A stretch of 64,000 nt of DNA, taken from the NCBI RefSeq assembly GCF_938074695.1, contig NZ_CALJEM010000020.1, positions 62,001-126,000 of the forward strand, written 5' to 3'. Made by a program: the position numbers and the translations under genes. Source of the DNA: an uncultured Thermosynechococcus sp. (GTDB lineage: Bacteria > Cyanobacteriota > Cyanobacteriia > Thermosynechococcales > Thermosynechococcaceae). The notes under the pieces were generated by a model. That model ran no database searches. It was not told where the DNA came from and was given only the letters and a program-made list of their open reading frames with translations. Below, piece after piece: positions 12,378 through 23,108 of the stretch (positions within the stretch are counted from its first letter, which is position 1; every line of letters begins with the position of its first letter).

Positions 12378-13586
12378 CTAGGGAGCGAGGGCATTACCCC
12401 GCATTAGACTGCCGATTGTTTTGGCCGTAATCTTCAACTGCACCAGTGGGTTAGCAGGAACAACTGTTTTGTAGAGGTAGCTATCAAAAGTAAGCTTTTG
12501 GACATCAATGTCGCTACACATCTCCACAAAGGCCTCACGGGTAGCATCGGAGCGATAGAAGACTCGTTGCAGCAGGTCTAAAACCAGATAAGTCATGCCG
12601 TAGGCTTTATCCCAGCGTTTTAGATATTGCTTTAAGTCAGCTTCTGTAGGGATTCGCCGCCCACCGTTGCTGGTTTCCACAATAGTTTCAGCGCACATGC
12701 GCGCTGACTTAGCGGCAAAGTAGATGCCTTCCCCAGAGGACTTGGTGACCGTACCCGCTGCATCTCCCACGAGAGCCACGCGACCGACCACCCGCCGTGG
12801 CCGAGGATGCTCAGGAATGGGGTGGGCTTCCACCTTAATAATTTGTCCCCCTGCCAGTTTGGCAGCAGCGCGGGCGCGAATTCCCGCTTGCAGTTCTCGA
12901 ATGCGGTCCTTGTTAACTTTCATGGTGCCGGTGCCCACGGCCACATGGTCATATTTCGGGAAGACCCATGCATAGAAGTCAGGAGATACGTCATTCCCCA
13001 CGTACATTTCCGCCAGCTCTTGGTAGTAGGCCATTTTGTCCTCAGGTAGGCGGATGCGCTCCTGATAGGCAATGGCATAGTTGTAATCCCCAGCATCAAT
13101 TTCCTTGGCAATGCGGGAATTTGCCCCATCGGCTCCAATCACGACATCCACCTCAAGGCTATGGGCAGTACCATCCTCTTGGACATAGTGGAGGGTGTAG
13201 GGCTGATCGCCGGTGGCGGGTTGTTCCAGCTTAAAGACGGTGCCATTGATCAAGTGGGCACCCAAATCCGCTGCTCGATTGCGCATATAGCTATCGAGGA
13301 CTTCGCGGCGGCACATCCCGATATACTCGTGCTCCTTAAGGGTATGGCCAATGTTCACCTCGATATTGGAGGGAGAAATCATTTTCATTTTGCGCACGCG
13401 GCGGTCAATAATTTCCGGTGGCAAGTCAAATTCACTGACCATGCACAGGGGGATCGCACCGCCACAGGGCTTGGCATTGTCTAATTTACGTTCAAAGAGA
13501 TAAGTCTGGATTCCGGCTTTAGCTAAGGTTTCAGCGGCCGAGGAACCCGCTGGACCACCACCAACTACTGCGACCCGAAGTGACAA
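12378..13586 (-). CDS. chlP: Geranylgeranyl diphosphate/chlorophyll reductase
   Basis: VAVVGGGPAGSSAAETLAKAGI; RVALVGDAAGTVTKSSGEGIYFAAKSARM. Confidence 0.95.
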   Translation of the reverse strand: MSLRVAVVGGGPAGSSAAETLAKAGIQTYLFERKLDNAKPCGGAIPLCMVSEFDLPPEIIDRRVRKMKMISPSNIEVNIGHTLKEHEYIGMCRREVLDSYMRNRAADLGAHLINGTVFKLEQPATGDQPYTLHYVQEDGTAHSLEVDVVIGADGANSRIAKEIDAGDYNYAIAYQERIRLPEDKMAYYQELAEMYVGNDVSPDFYAWVFPKYDHVAVGTGTMKVNKDRIRELQAGIRARAAAKLAGGQIIKVEAHPIPEHPRPRRVVGRVALVGDAAGTVTKSSGEGIYFAAKSARMCAETIVETSNGGRRIPTEADLKQYLKRWDKAYGMTYLVLDLLQRVFYRSDATREAFVEMCSDIDVQKLTFDSYLYKTVVPANPLVQLKITAKTIGSLMRGNALAP

Positions 13587-13866
13587 CGGATAACTCCCAA
13601 TTTTGGCTAACAGACAACAGTTTGGATACTATCATGGCAATTTTTTGTCTTCAAGGATTTAATCCTGAAAAGCCGCATCTGTAACAGTTTTCAACATTTG
13701 GCCATCTCTAATCCGCTAGGATAGATCTTCTATTGATTCAGAATTGATTGAGTTTGTGGACTGTAGCGGCAGTAACCCGATTTGTCTCTCGCGGTCGAGA
13801 ATGGTATCATTTGCGAGGTTATAAAATTTACCTCATTTCCCGGAAAAGTTAAGGTAGGGCATTCAC

Positions 13867-15462
13867 ATGGCATCGTCTCCTGTTGCGCCCGTTGTTTTAA
13901 TCATTTTGGATGGTTGGGGCTATCGCGAAGAAACCTATGGCAATGCGATCGCCAGCGCCAATACTCCTGTCATGGACAGTTTGTGGCAGGTCTATCCCCA
14001 CACGTTGATTTACACCTCTGGAAAGGCAGTGGGACTCCCCAAGGGACAAATGGGTAACTCGGAGGTGGGACACTTAAATATTGGTGCCGGACGCATTGTT
14101 CCCCAGGAGTTGGTGCGCATTTCCGATGCTATTGAGGATGGCAGCTTCTTTACCAATCCTGTGCTGGTGCATCTGTGCCAAACCGTGAAGGAACGCAATG
14201 GCAAGCTTCACTTTATCGGCCTGTGTTCCGCCGGCGGCGTACATTCCCACATTGAGCACCTCTACGGGTTGGTGGAACTGGCAAGGCGCCAGGAGTTACC
14301 CGCCTGTATCCATGCCATTACCGATGGTCGTGATACACCCCCCCGCGATGCAGCGGGCGTTCTTGAGGAATTGGAGCAACGCCTGAAGACAGTAGGGTGT
14401 GGACAAATTGTTACAGTGAGTGGTCGTTACTATGCCATGGATCGCGATCGCCGTTGGGATCGCACCGAGGCGGCCTACCGCGTCATGACGAGCAATGAGA
14501 ATATTCAACCCCTGCGGGCGGCGGAGGTGGCCAGTAAGTCCTATGCGCAGGATATTGGCGATGAATTTATTGTGCCCACCCGCATTGCGGAGGGTGCAGT
14601 TGAACCGGGAGACGGTGTGGTGTTCTTTAATTTCCGTCCCGATCGCGCCCGCCAACTCACCCAAGCCTTTATTGACCCTGACTTTAGCGGCTTTGAACGC
14701 AGGCTGATTACACCACTGGAATATGTGACCTTGACACAGTACGATACTAACTTTAACTGTGGGGTGGCCTTCCCCCCGCAAAACCTCAATCATATCTTAG
14801 GGGAGGTGATTGCCGAGCATGGCCTGAAGCAACTGCGGGCAGCGGAAACGGAAAAATATGCCCACGTCACCTACTTTTTTAATGGCGGCCTCGAGGAACC
14901 CTTCCCCGGAGAGGATCGCATTCTCATCCCCAGTCCGATGGTGGCCACCTACGATCAAGCGCCGGCCATGTCTGCCCTCGCTGTCACAGAAGCGGTTAGG
15001 GAAGCCATTGAAAAGCAGGAATATGCCCTCATTGTGGTCAACTTTGCCAATCCCGATATGGTGGGACACACAGGGCAATTGGAGGCCACCGTCCAAGCCA
15101 TTGAAACGGTGGATCGCTGCGTGGGAGTGCTCGTAGAAGCAGCAACAAAAGTGGGGGGCACACTGCTGATCACCGCCGATCATGGCAACGCTGAGTACAT
15201 GATTGACGAGGACGGCAACCCTTGGACGGCTCACACCACCAACCCTGTTCCCTTCATCTTGGTGGAAGGGGAGAAACGTAAAATCCCCGGCCATGGTGCG
15301 GATGTCACCCTGCGGCAGGACGGCTGCCTTGCGGATATTGCGCCGACCATTCTGGAAATTTTGGAGCTGCCTCAACCCCCTGAGATGACGGGACGATCGC
15401 TAATTGCCGATGCCCCCTACGAAATCCGTCTAAATCGTACACCGGTTTCTCTTAAGGTCTAA
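13867..15462 (+). CDS. gpmI: 2,3-bisphosphoglycerate-independent phosphoglycerate mutase
   Basis: VVLIILDGWGYREE, GNSEVGHLNIGAGR, TADHGNAEYM. Confidence 0.97.
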   Translation: MASSPVAPVVLIILDGWGYREETYGNAIASANTPVMDSLWQVYPHTLIYTSGKAVGLPKGQMGNSEVGHLNIGAGRIVPQELVRISDAIEDGSFFTNPVLVHLCQTVKERNGKLHFIGLCSAGGVHSHIEHLYGLVELARRQELPACIHAITDGRDTPPRDAAGVLEELEQRLKTVGCGQIVTVSGRYYAMDRDRRWDRTEAAYRVMTSNENIQPLRAAEVASKSYAQDIGDEFIVPTRIAEGAVEPGDGVVFFNFRPDRARQLTQAFIDPDFSGFERRLITPLEYVTLTQYDTNFNCGVAFPPQNLNHILGEVIAEHGLKQLRAAETEKYAHVTYFFNGGLEEPFPGEDRILIPSPMVATYDQAPAMSALAVTEAVREAIEKQEYALIVVNFANPDMVGHTGQLEATVQAIETVDRCVGVLVEAATKVGGTLLITADHGNAEYMIDEDGNPWTAHTTNPVPFILVEGEKRKIPGHGADVTLRQDGCLADIAPTILEILELPQPPEMTGRSLIADAPYEIRLNRTPVSLKV

Positions 15463-15538
15463 AGCCGTTCTCAGCCCAAGGGTGACGGCACAAAACTTTA
15501 GGATTTCTTAAAATGGGAGCAGTGCTTATCCTGGTTCT

Positions 15539-17350
15539 ATGGCCACCTTTCGCTCCATTTTGGGTTACTATCGCGCCTACCGGGGGATGGCGATCGCCAG
15601 TATTACCGCCGCTAGTCTCTGTGAGCTAGTGGATTTGCTCGTACCCTATGCGATTGGCCAAATCCTTAACTTACTTTCGCAACAGCCCCTTGACCCGCCA
15701 GTGGTGGCGATCGCCGGCACGCTCCAAGCTTGGACCGGCTGGCAGAATTCCTTTGCAGTCAATCTCACCGTTCTTGGCAGTATTGTTTTTCTGGCAACTG
15801 TTGTTCGCGCTCCGATTCAACCGTGGTTAGGTGTTTGGTTTCACTGGTGGATTGCCCTTGCTGCCCGCCGCGATCACACCCGCAAAGCTGTGGAGAAAAT
15901 TCTTACCCTGCCCCTAGAGTTTTTTGAAGAAAACAACCCCGGCCGCATTGCCAACCGCGTCAATAAGGGAATTTCCAACCACACGTGGAGCTACCCGGAA
16001 ATTGCCGGTCAACTCATTCCCAAAACGGTGCGCGTCCTTGGCATTGGTGTCATTCTGTGGTGGCTGGACTGGCCAATAGCCTTGGGGTTAATGACTTCCT
16101 TTACCCTAATTTTTGTCTTAACCCTGCGCACGCTGCGGCGCCTCATTCAAAAAGAAGAGATTCTTGACAGCCATATTGAGAGCACCGAGAGCCGTACCTC
16201 GGAGATCATTACCAACATCAAAACCGTCAAGGCCTTTGCCACCGAAGCCCGCGAGTTGGCTCGTCAAACCCGGCGTCTTGATCGCGAGTTCAAGATGGTG
16301 ATTGATCGGATTCATCGCGGCTACATGTATTTAATTACTTGGCAAGCAGGTTTGGTGCAATTCTGTCTATTCACATTGTTGGGCTTCTCACTGGCTGCCA
16401 CAATTGGCGGACGGGTGTCCATTGGTCACTTTATTACGATTTACACCCTCGCCAGCATGGCCTACGCCGAAATTACGCCCCTCTCGCAGGTGTCTGAGGT
16501 CTTTGCACGGCGCTATGCCTCCATTTTGCGCTTCCATGAATTTATGGAACTACCGCCGGGGCGCGATGCCATTGACTTAGAGCAAGAAGAGATTCCCACC
16601 CTGAAGTTTTCGGGCAAGGTGGATTTTCAGCATGTTTGGTTTAGCTACACGCCGGGGCGCCCCATTCTGCGGGATATTCATTTGCTCATTGAACCCTGCC
16701 AAACGGTGGCCTTAGTGGGGCGTTCGGGTTCGGGAAAATCCACGCTAATCAAGCTTCTCTTTCGCTATTTCCAGCCGGATCAAGGACAAATCCTCATTGA
16801 TGGCCAAGATATTCAAACCCTTGATGTGCGTGCCTATCGTCGTCGTCTAGCCATTGTTCACCAGGAGGTGGATGTCTTTAATGGAACGCTGTGGGATAAC
16901 TTGACCTACGCCAATCCCAACGTGAGTGCGGATGCCGTCTATGAGGCCTGCGCGATTGCCCGGGTGGATGAATTTGTGCATCAGTTGCCCTTGGGCTATC
17001 GCACGATCGTGGGGGAACGGGGGTTGCGGCTTTCCGGCGGACAGCGACAGCGGCTAGGGATTGCCCGTGCCCTCTTGGCGGATCCCGATGTACTGATCTT
17101 TGATGAGGCCACCTCCAGTTTAGATTATGAATCGGAGCGGGAAATTCAACTTGCCCTGCGCTCAATTACCGGCACCCGCACAATGATTGTGATTGCCCAC
17201 CGCCTGAGTACGGTTCGGGATGCCAATCAAATTGTGGTGTTGGATCAAGGCAGGATTTGTGAGCAGGGAGACCATGAGACCCTGCTTGCCCAAGGGGGGT
17301 TGTATGCCCATCTCTATTCCATTCAGCGCGATCGCGCCCCCCATTCCTAG
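15539..17350 (+). CDS. ABC exporter, fused permease-ATPase
   Basis: Walker A GRSGSGKST, signature [24 protein letters not shown]. Confidence 0.93.
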   Translation: MATFRSILGYYRAYRGMAIASITAASLCELVDLLVPYAIGQILNLLSQQPLDPPVVAIAGTLQAWTGWQNSFAVNLTVLGSIVFLATVVRAPIQPWLGVWFHWWIALAARRDHTRKAVEKILTLPLEFFEENNPGRIANRVNKGISNHTWSYPEIAGQLIPKTVRVLGIGVILWWLDWPIALGLMTSFTLIFVLTLRTLRRLIQKEEILDSHIESTESRTSEIITNIKTVKAFATEARELARQTRRLDREFKMVIDRIHRGYMYLITWQAGLVQFCLFTLLGFSLAATIGGRVSIGHFITIYTLASMAYAEITPLSQVSEVFARRYASILRFHEFMELPPGRDAIDLEQEEIPTLKFSGKVDFQHVWFSYTPGRPILRDIHLLIEPCQTVALVGRSGSGKSTLIKLLFRYFQPDQGQILIDGQDIQTLDVRAYRRRLAIVHQEVDVFNGTLWDNLTYANPNVSADAVYEACAIARVDEFVHQLPLGYRTIVGERGLRLSGGQRQRLGIARALLADPDVLIFDEATSSLDYESEREIQLALRSITGTRTMIVIAHRLSTVRDANQIVVLDQGRICEQGDHETLLAQGGLYAHLYSIQRDRAPHS

Positions 17351-19827
17351 CTAAGATCCACACCAAGGAAACGATCCAAAAGCCGATAGCGCCAAAACGT
17401 GCGTAACAAGATTACCCAGACGAACACAATTAAGATAATCAATGCCCACAGCCACGCCGAGAGGGGTTCCAACTCCGCCACTGCCCGTAGGGTCGGCGAG
17501 CAGCTGATTATCAAGAAGGTGGCCAGTAGGGCTACCACCACCGCAGGATAACGCCAGTTGCCCACAAGGGGGGCACCGCCAACCCATGTCGGATGGGGAG
17601 GTTTGAGAAAGAGGACTAAACAGAGGGAGGCCAACATCAGGGTCGTTACTAAGGCAGTGCGGGCGATCGCCACACTTTGACCCAATTCCGAGAGCATCTC
17701 ACGGTCATTCAAGAGCGCCGGATCGAGCCGTCCTTGCAGGAATTCCATCAGGGGGGTGAGTTCCCGAGCTAAAATCCCGAAGTATATGAAAATGGCCAAC
17801 AGGGCTAGGCTAAGCGTAGCCGGCACTACAAAGTGCAGCAATGAACGAATCAGCGACCGATGGGGGCGGGGTCTCGGCACTGCCCAAAAAGCTACAGCAA
17901 GGGTGGGTAGCCCCACGCCCCACAGAGTTAGCAGGCTATTGTGTTTAATCAGCAGCGGAAAGGCCCGCCCCGCCATAACGGTCACCAGACAGAGCAAACT
18001 ATAGCTAAAGACCCGCACCAAAAAGAGTTTGGTGACATCCTGAATACCGTTGTAGATGCGCTGCCCCTCGCGAAAGGCTGCCGGTAAGGCCGCAAAGGAA
18101 TCCGCAAGTAATACGATGTCAGCAACATTACGGGTAATGGCACTGCCACTTTCCATCGCAATTCCCACGTTGGCCTGCTTCAGGGACAGGACATCGTTCA
18201 CGCCATCGCCAATCATGGCCACTTGATGTCCGAGGGCGCGGAGTCGAGTGACGAGTTTTGCCTTTTGCTCTGGAGTAATGCGACCAAAGACCGTGGCTTT
18301 CTCGGCCATCTGATCAAAGCTGGCATCATCCATGGCAGCGAGTTCTGCTCCGGAGATGGCGATCGCCTCTGCATCGAGGCCGACTTGTTTACCGAGGGCC
18401 ACTACGGTTTCTGCATGGTCACCGGAGATAATTTTGATTTGAATTCCCGCCTGTTGAAAGCGTTCCAAAACATCGCGGCATTGGGGTCGTAGGCGATCGC
18501 CCACCCAAATCACTGCTAAAGGCTCGAGGTCTGGGGGCAATAGGGGAATCTGCTGAGGCTCATCCCACGTGGGATCACTGCTACTGCGGGCAAAGAGAAG
18601 CACCCGAAATCCCTGCTGCCGTCCCCGCTGGAGCAACTCAGCCACCGCAGGGGAGAGGTTTTCACTTTTGAAAAGGATATCCGGCGCCCCTAAAATGAAC
18701 ACTTCTGAGTCATTCCACGCTGCGGCACTCCACTTGTAGGCAGAAGAAAAAGGAATTTCGAGGCGAAGGGGTTGGGGACTGCCACCAAAACTTTCTGTGA
18801 GGGCAACAATTGTGCGGTTCGGAGCACTGACACTGGCAGTAAACATGGCTAAGGCGGCTTTCGTCTTTTCTTCTGCATCAGTGAGGGGGTACCAGCTATG
18901 GAGTTCAAGGGCATTAGCCGTCAGCGTGCCCGTTTTGTCAAGACAGAGAATATCCACACCACTGAGGGACTCAATGGCATTCACCTGCTGCACGAGGACA
19001 TTGGCGCGGGAGATGCGCAGCGCCCCCAAGGCATAGGTGAGTGTAATGGTCAGATACAATCCCACCGGCACCAGACCCGCCACCACTGCCGCCGTTTGCA
19101 CACTCATTTGTAGAGTGGTCAGTCGCACCAATAGGGAGAGCAGCACCAATAGCCACAGGAAAACCGCAAGGGCAAGAATGACGCGGATAATCAGGTTAAT
19201 TTCCCGTTGCAGGGGGGTCAGTTTATGGTGGTAGGTCTTGGCGGCCGCAGTCAGTTGATGAGCGGTACTTTCTTCCCCCACCTGCTCGGCCACATAGGCG
19301 GCGGCACCGCGCACACAAAAGCTCCCCGAATACAGGCGATCGCCCGCTCGCTTGGAAATGAGATCCGACTCCCCTGTCAGTAACGACTCATCCACTTGAA
19401 TCTGCCCATCGCCAATTACCGTGCCATCCGCAACGATTTGATCCCCCGGCTCTAAGAGGAGAATATCCCCCTCCACCACTTCTGCTGGATCAATAATCGC
19501 TTCTTGGCGATCGCGCAGTACCTTGACACGGGGACGGGTGAGGAGGCTAATTTCATCCAACTGCCGCTTGGCACGAATTTCTTGGAGGATACTAATGATG
19601 GCATTGAGAAACACAACCACAATAATGGCGGCCACATCCCCCGGACGGCCCAAAAAAAGCAAAATGACACTGATAAAGGCAAAAACCCCGTTGATAAAGG
19701 TCAAGAGGTTTTCCCGCAAGATATCGCCATAGGTGCGATTGCTTTCACTCGCTTGACGGTTAATGCGACCTCTGGCTTGTCGCTCTGCCACTTCCGCCGC
19801 CGTAAGACCCGTCAATGGTGCTGCCAT
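17347..19827 (-). CDS. HAD-IC P-type cation ATPase (CtpE-like)
   Basis: CLDKTGTLTANALELHSW, MIGDGVNDVLSLKQANVGIAM, LTGESD. Confidence 0.9.
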   Translation of the reverse strand: MAAPLTGLTAAEVAERQARGRINRQASESNRTYGDILRENLLTFINGVFAFISVILLFLGRPGDVAAIIVVVFLNAIISILQEIRAKRQLDEISLLTRPRVKVLRDRQEAIIDPAEVVEGDILLLEPGDQIVADGTVIGDGQIQVDESLLTGESDLISKRAGDRLYSGSFCVRGAAAYVAEQVGEESTAHQLTAAAKTYHHKLTPLQREINLIIRVILALAVFLWLLVLLSLLVRLTTLQMSVQTAAVVAGLVPVGLYLTITLTYALGALRISRANVLVQQVNAIESLSGVDILCLDKTGTLTANALELHSWYPLTDAEEKTKAALAMFTASVSAPNRTIVALTESFGGSPQPLRLEIPFSSAYKWSAAAWNDSEVFILGAPDILFKSENLSPAVAELLQRGRQQGFRVLLFARSSSDPTWDEPQQIPLLPPDLEPLAVIWVGDRLRPQCRDVLERFQQAGIQIKIISGDHAETVVALGKQVGLDAEAIAISGAELAAMDDASFDQMAEKATVFGRITPEQKAKLVTRLRALGHQVAMIGDGVNDVLSLKQANVGIAMESGSAITRNVADIVLLADSFAALPAAFREGQRIYNGIQDVTKLFLVRVFSYSLLCLVTVMAGRAFPLLIKHNSLLTLWGVGLPTLAVAFWAVPRPRPHRSLIRSLLHFVVPATLSLALLAIFIYFGILARELTPLMEFLQGRLDPALLNDREMLSELGQSVAIARTALVTTLMLASLCLVLFLKPPHPTWVGGAPLVGNWRYPAVVVALLATFLIISCSPTLRAVAELEPLSAWLWALIILIVFVWVILLRTFWRYRLLDRFLGVDLS

Positions 19828-19830
19828 ACT

Positions 19831-20262
19831 TCAGGTTTCCGCTGGTTTAACCACAAACACTGAGCAGGGAGCATCAGCAACAACGGCGCCACTCACCGAG
19901 CCTTGCACAACTCGCTCAACTCCCGTGAGACCGCGACTCCCCAGCACAATTAGGTCTGCTCCGTAGATATTGGCCAAGCGTAAAATTTCCTCGACGGGGT
20001 CACCGGTAACAATTTCAATTTCTGAGTCACAGGGGAGGTAGCTTTGAAACTGTTGTAAGTGCTGCTCAATACTACGGTAGGTGCCCATTTGCGGATGCAA
20101 CGAGGGGCGATCGGCACTGACCCCAAACCCCAACTCCACCGGTGAAATCACATGGCTAAGAATCACCTGGGCATCGGGCTCCAGATTTAACTGTGTTACC
20201 GCGGCCATCACCCGTGCCGATAACTCGCTGGTATCCAGTGCCACTAAAATTGTTTTGAACAT
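19831..20262 (-). CDS. Universal stress protein family
   Basis: MFKTILVALDTSELSARV...ADLIVLGSRGLTGVERVVQGSVSGAVVADAPCSVFVV; internal start used. Confidence 0.92.
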   Translation of the reverse strand: MFKTILVALDTSELSARVMAAVTQLNLEPDAQVILSHVISPVELGFGVSADRPSLHPQMGTYRSIEQHLQQFQSYLPCDSEIEIVTGDPVEEILRLANIYGADLIVLGSRGLTGVERVVQGSVSGAVVADAPCSVFVVKPAET

Positions 20263-20640
20263 GCCTGGGACTCTGTAGTTGCAATCTCTTAGTCTGCCAC
20301 AAGAGCGCAAGTAGCGGTCAAACAATTCTTCTGGCCAGTTATAGCCATTCCCACAGAAGTGTTGCCTGGAACAAAAGCCGGCATTCTCAGCCAAAAGGAG
20401 GTCTAGTTGCCGATCAGCGCTCTAATACTCTAATTGACACCGCTGACTGAATTCTACTGGCAAATATCCTAAATTCTCTAAGAGTTTCCTCGCAAAGTAT
20501 CCTAATATATCTACTATTGGCGCTATCTTCAAATTGATTGAATTAGTATGAGAAGGGGCGGGCAGCCCTTCCGCCGTGAACAATCTCTGGGGCAGAAAAT
20601 CCGTTAGGATCAACGTGTTGAAACTTGCAAGGAACGCCCT

Positions 20641-21189
20641 ATGGGAGCAGCAACGGCAGCCAGTGGTCAACGGCTACGCAACTTTGTGATTGCTGTTGTC
20701 GCCATTCTCATTACTCTTGCCCTATTTACCGGTCTGCGCGGTAGCAGTTCATTCCTAACGCTTGAAGAGCAAGCCCGCCACGCCACCCCTTGGGAGGAGG
20801 CTCAGGTCAATGGCAAGCCTACACTTTTGGAGTTTTATGCCAACTGGTGTAGCACCTGTCGTTCAATGGCCAAGGATTTGGGGGAATTAAAAGCCCAATA
20901 TCGCGATCGCCTGAACTTTGTCATGCTGAATGTGGACAACACCAAGTGGCTCCCTGAAATTGAGCAATTTAATGTGGACGGCATTCCCCACTTTGTTTTT
21001 CTGAATCGGCAATTGGAACCCCAAGCAGTGGCGATCGGCCTTCAACCCAAGGAAGTAATGGCCAAAAACTTGGAAGCCCTCAGCAATGGCCTCCCTTTGC
21101 CCTATGGTCAACTGACGGGGGAAATGTCCCAACTCCCCAGCCCCCTCGCCCGCCAGCGCAGTGACGATCCCCGCAGTCATGGGAGCTAG
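20641..21189 (+). CDS. Membrane-anchored thioredoxin-like protein (TxlA/HCF164-like)
   Basis: N-terminal TM then LEFYANWCSTCRSMA active site. Confidence 0.85.
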   Translation: MGAATAASGQRLRNFVIAVVAILITLALFTGLRGSSSFLTLEEQARHATPWEEAQVNGKPTLLEFYANWCSTCRSMAKDLGELKAQYRDRLNFVMLNVDNTKWLPEIEQFNVDGIPHFVFLNRQLEPQAVAIGLQPKEVMAKNLEALSNGLPLPYGQLTGEMSQLPSPLARQRSDDPRSHGS

Positions 21190-21192
21190 ACC

Positions 21193-21519
21193 GTGGAACC
21201 CCAAGACGAGGTGCGCCAGGTCTATGAAGAGACGCAAGCACGGATGGCAGAGCTATACCGTGAGTATGAACAGATCAAAGCTACTCAAGCGCGGTTGAAG
21301 GAACGCAATCAAGCAGCCTTAGACCAAGAGCGCGATCGCCTGCAGCAGGAACTGCGGCAACTGGAGGCAGAGTTCGGTCTAACCTTGCTGTTTCATCTGG
21401 GGGAGGCGGCACGAAAATCCTGGCGGGAGATTTTAGATCAAGAAAACTTTTGGCAATTTGTGCGCTTTGGCGGCTTGGGGTTTATCCTTGGTCTTGTTGT
21501 CAGGAGCCTGATGAGTTAA
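21193..21519 (+). CDS. Hypothetical coiled-coil protein with C-terminal TM segment
   Basis: Glu/Arg/Gln-rich helix, then FGGLGFILGLVVRSLMS; 3 nt after the thioredoxin-like gene. Confidence 0.65.
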   Translation: MEPQDEVRQVYEETQARMAELYREYEQIKATQARLKERNQAALDQERDRLQQELRQLEAEFGLTLLFHLGEAARKSWREILDQENFWQFVRFGGLGFILGLVVRSLMS

Positions 21520-21988
21520 TCTTTAGGGCAGTGCGCCAGAGTCCGGGACGGGAATCGGGAATGGGCATTGCGCCAACGGTCTTCGCGTAGAAAGCCTCTG
21601 AGGAGACCCAACCAATAATGGCGTAGGCGTAACCTGCAACACGCATTTGATCTAAGGTTAACTGCAACAGTAGCCGACCAATCCCCCGCCCTCGGTAGGG
21701 TTCTGCCACGGCCATGGGGCCAAAGAGGCCTAGGGCGGCTGCGTCATAGCAGGCAAACCCCAATAATTCGCCTCCTTCTACGGCAATGAGTCCTCTGGAC
21801 GGCCGCTGGCTAAAGGCAACGCCCACTTCACTGCGCCAACCCGCACTAAAGCGATCGCCCACCCATTGGAGAATGGCCTCGACTTCCGATCCCAAAGGCT
21901 GGCGATAGTGAATTCCCTGCTGTTGATGCGCCATCACGGCGGGCCAGTCCACCGCCAGATCGTAGAGCTTGACCAGCATGTCGGTCAT
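21500..21988 (-). CDS. GNAT family N-acetyltransferase
   Basis: MAVAEPYRGRGIGRLLLQLTLDQMRVAGYAYAIIG. Confidence 0.88.
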   Translation of the reverse strand: MTDMLVKLYDLAVDWPAVMAHQQQGIHYRQPLGSEVEAILQWVGDRFSAGWRSEVGVAFSQRPSRGLIAVEGGELLGFACYDAAALGLFGPMAVAEPYRGRGIGRLLLQLTLDQMRVAGYAYAIIGWVSSEAFYAKTVGAMPIPDSRPGLWRTALKINSSGS

Positions 21989-22007
21989 CGGCTGCTCCCT
22001 GTTTTGC

Positions 22008-23039
22008 CTAGCGGCTCAGACTGACAAGGGGACCTTGGAGCGCCTGCATTAGCTCGTCAAACTGATCGGGAGTCAGGGACTGGGCGCCATCGGAGAGCGC
22101 CTTCGCGGGATTGGGGTGCACTTCAATCATCAGGGCATCGGCGCCGGCAGCGACAGCGGCTTTGGCCATTGCGGGCACAAATTCGGCCCAGCCGGTGCCA
22201 TGACTGGGGTCAACCATAATGGGCAGATGGGTGAGCTTGCGCAGTACAGGAATCGCCCCTAAATCCAAGGTATTGCGGGTATATTCGCGGTCAAAGGTAC
22301 GGATGCCCCGCTCACAGAGAATGACATTGGGATTCCCTGCTGCCAGAATGTACTCTGCAGCCATCAGCCATTCTTCAATGGTGGCAGACATTCCCCGTTT
22401 TAGAAGCACAGGTTTGGGTTGGGCACCTACGCGCTTCAGAAGAGAGAAGTTTTGCATATTGCGGGCGCCAATTTGCAGCACATCGGCCACTTCGGCAATT
22501 TTTTCCAAATCTGCTGCATCCATCACTTCGGTAATGATGCCCAAGCCGGTTTTTGCTTTTGCTGCCGCCAACAGATCAAGGGCACTTTCCCCATGACCTT
22601 GGAAAGCGTAGGGGGAAGTACGCGGTTTATAGGCGCCACCGCGCAGGAATTTGGCTCCCGCTGCTTTAACCCGTTGCGCGGTTTCAATGATCATGGATTC
22701 GTTTTCAACGGAGCAAGGTCCTGCCACAACCACCACTGGCTGCCCCTCGCCGAAAACGACATCTCCGTTGGGAGTAGGCACGACCACTTCACTGGGTTCC
22801 CCATGGCGATACTCGCGGCTCGCCCGTTTGAAGGGTTGCTCAACCCGCAGCACATGCTCAATCCAAGGACTAATTTCCTGAATCCGCAGAGGGTCTAATT
22901 CCGCTGTTTCGCCAACTAGGCCAATGACAACTTTGTGCTTGCCCACAATTTTTTCGGGGGTCAGTCCCCAAGTGCGCATCTCGGTGCTGACCCGTTCAAT
23001 CTCTTCAGTGGGGGTACCACTTTTTAGAACAATAATCAT
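22008..23039 (-). CDS. 3-deoxy-7-phosphoheptulonate synthase
   Basis: [40 protein letters not shown]. Confidence 0.95.
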   Translation of the reverse strand: MIIVLKSGTPTEEIERVSTEMRTWGLTPEKIVGKHKVVIGLVGETAELDPLRIQEISPWIEHVLRVEQPFKRASREYRHGEPSEVVVPTPNGDVVFGEGQPVVVVAGPCSVENESMIIETAQRVKAAGAKFLRGGAYKPRTSPYAFQGHGESALDLLAAAKAKTGLGIITEVMDAADLEKIAEVADVLQIGARNMQNFSLLKRVGAQPKPVLLKRGMSATIEEWLMAAEYILAAGNPNVILCERGIRTFDREYTRNTLDLGAIPVLRKLTHLPIMVDPSHGTGWAEFVPAMAKAAVAAGADALMIEVHPNPAKALSDGAQSLTPDQFDELMQALQGPLVSLSR

Positions 23040-23108
23040 CGGCTTGCTGATCCCAACATTTCGGCTTAGGGTTTGATTGTATTGTGCCAAATTGGTTCGG
23101 TTCTGCCT

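Noticed and set aside
14797-15375. 192-aa minus-strand ORF opposite gpmI
   Set aside because: Antisense to a highly conserved enzyme; no protein family features.
20422-20670. 82-aa minus-strand ORF in the A/T-rich gap before the thioredoxin-like gene
   Set aside because: Overlaps the txlA-like start and has no recognisable motif; it could be a remnant but I cannot support it.
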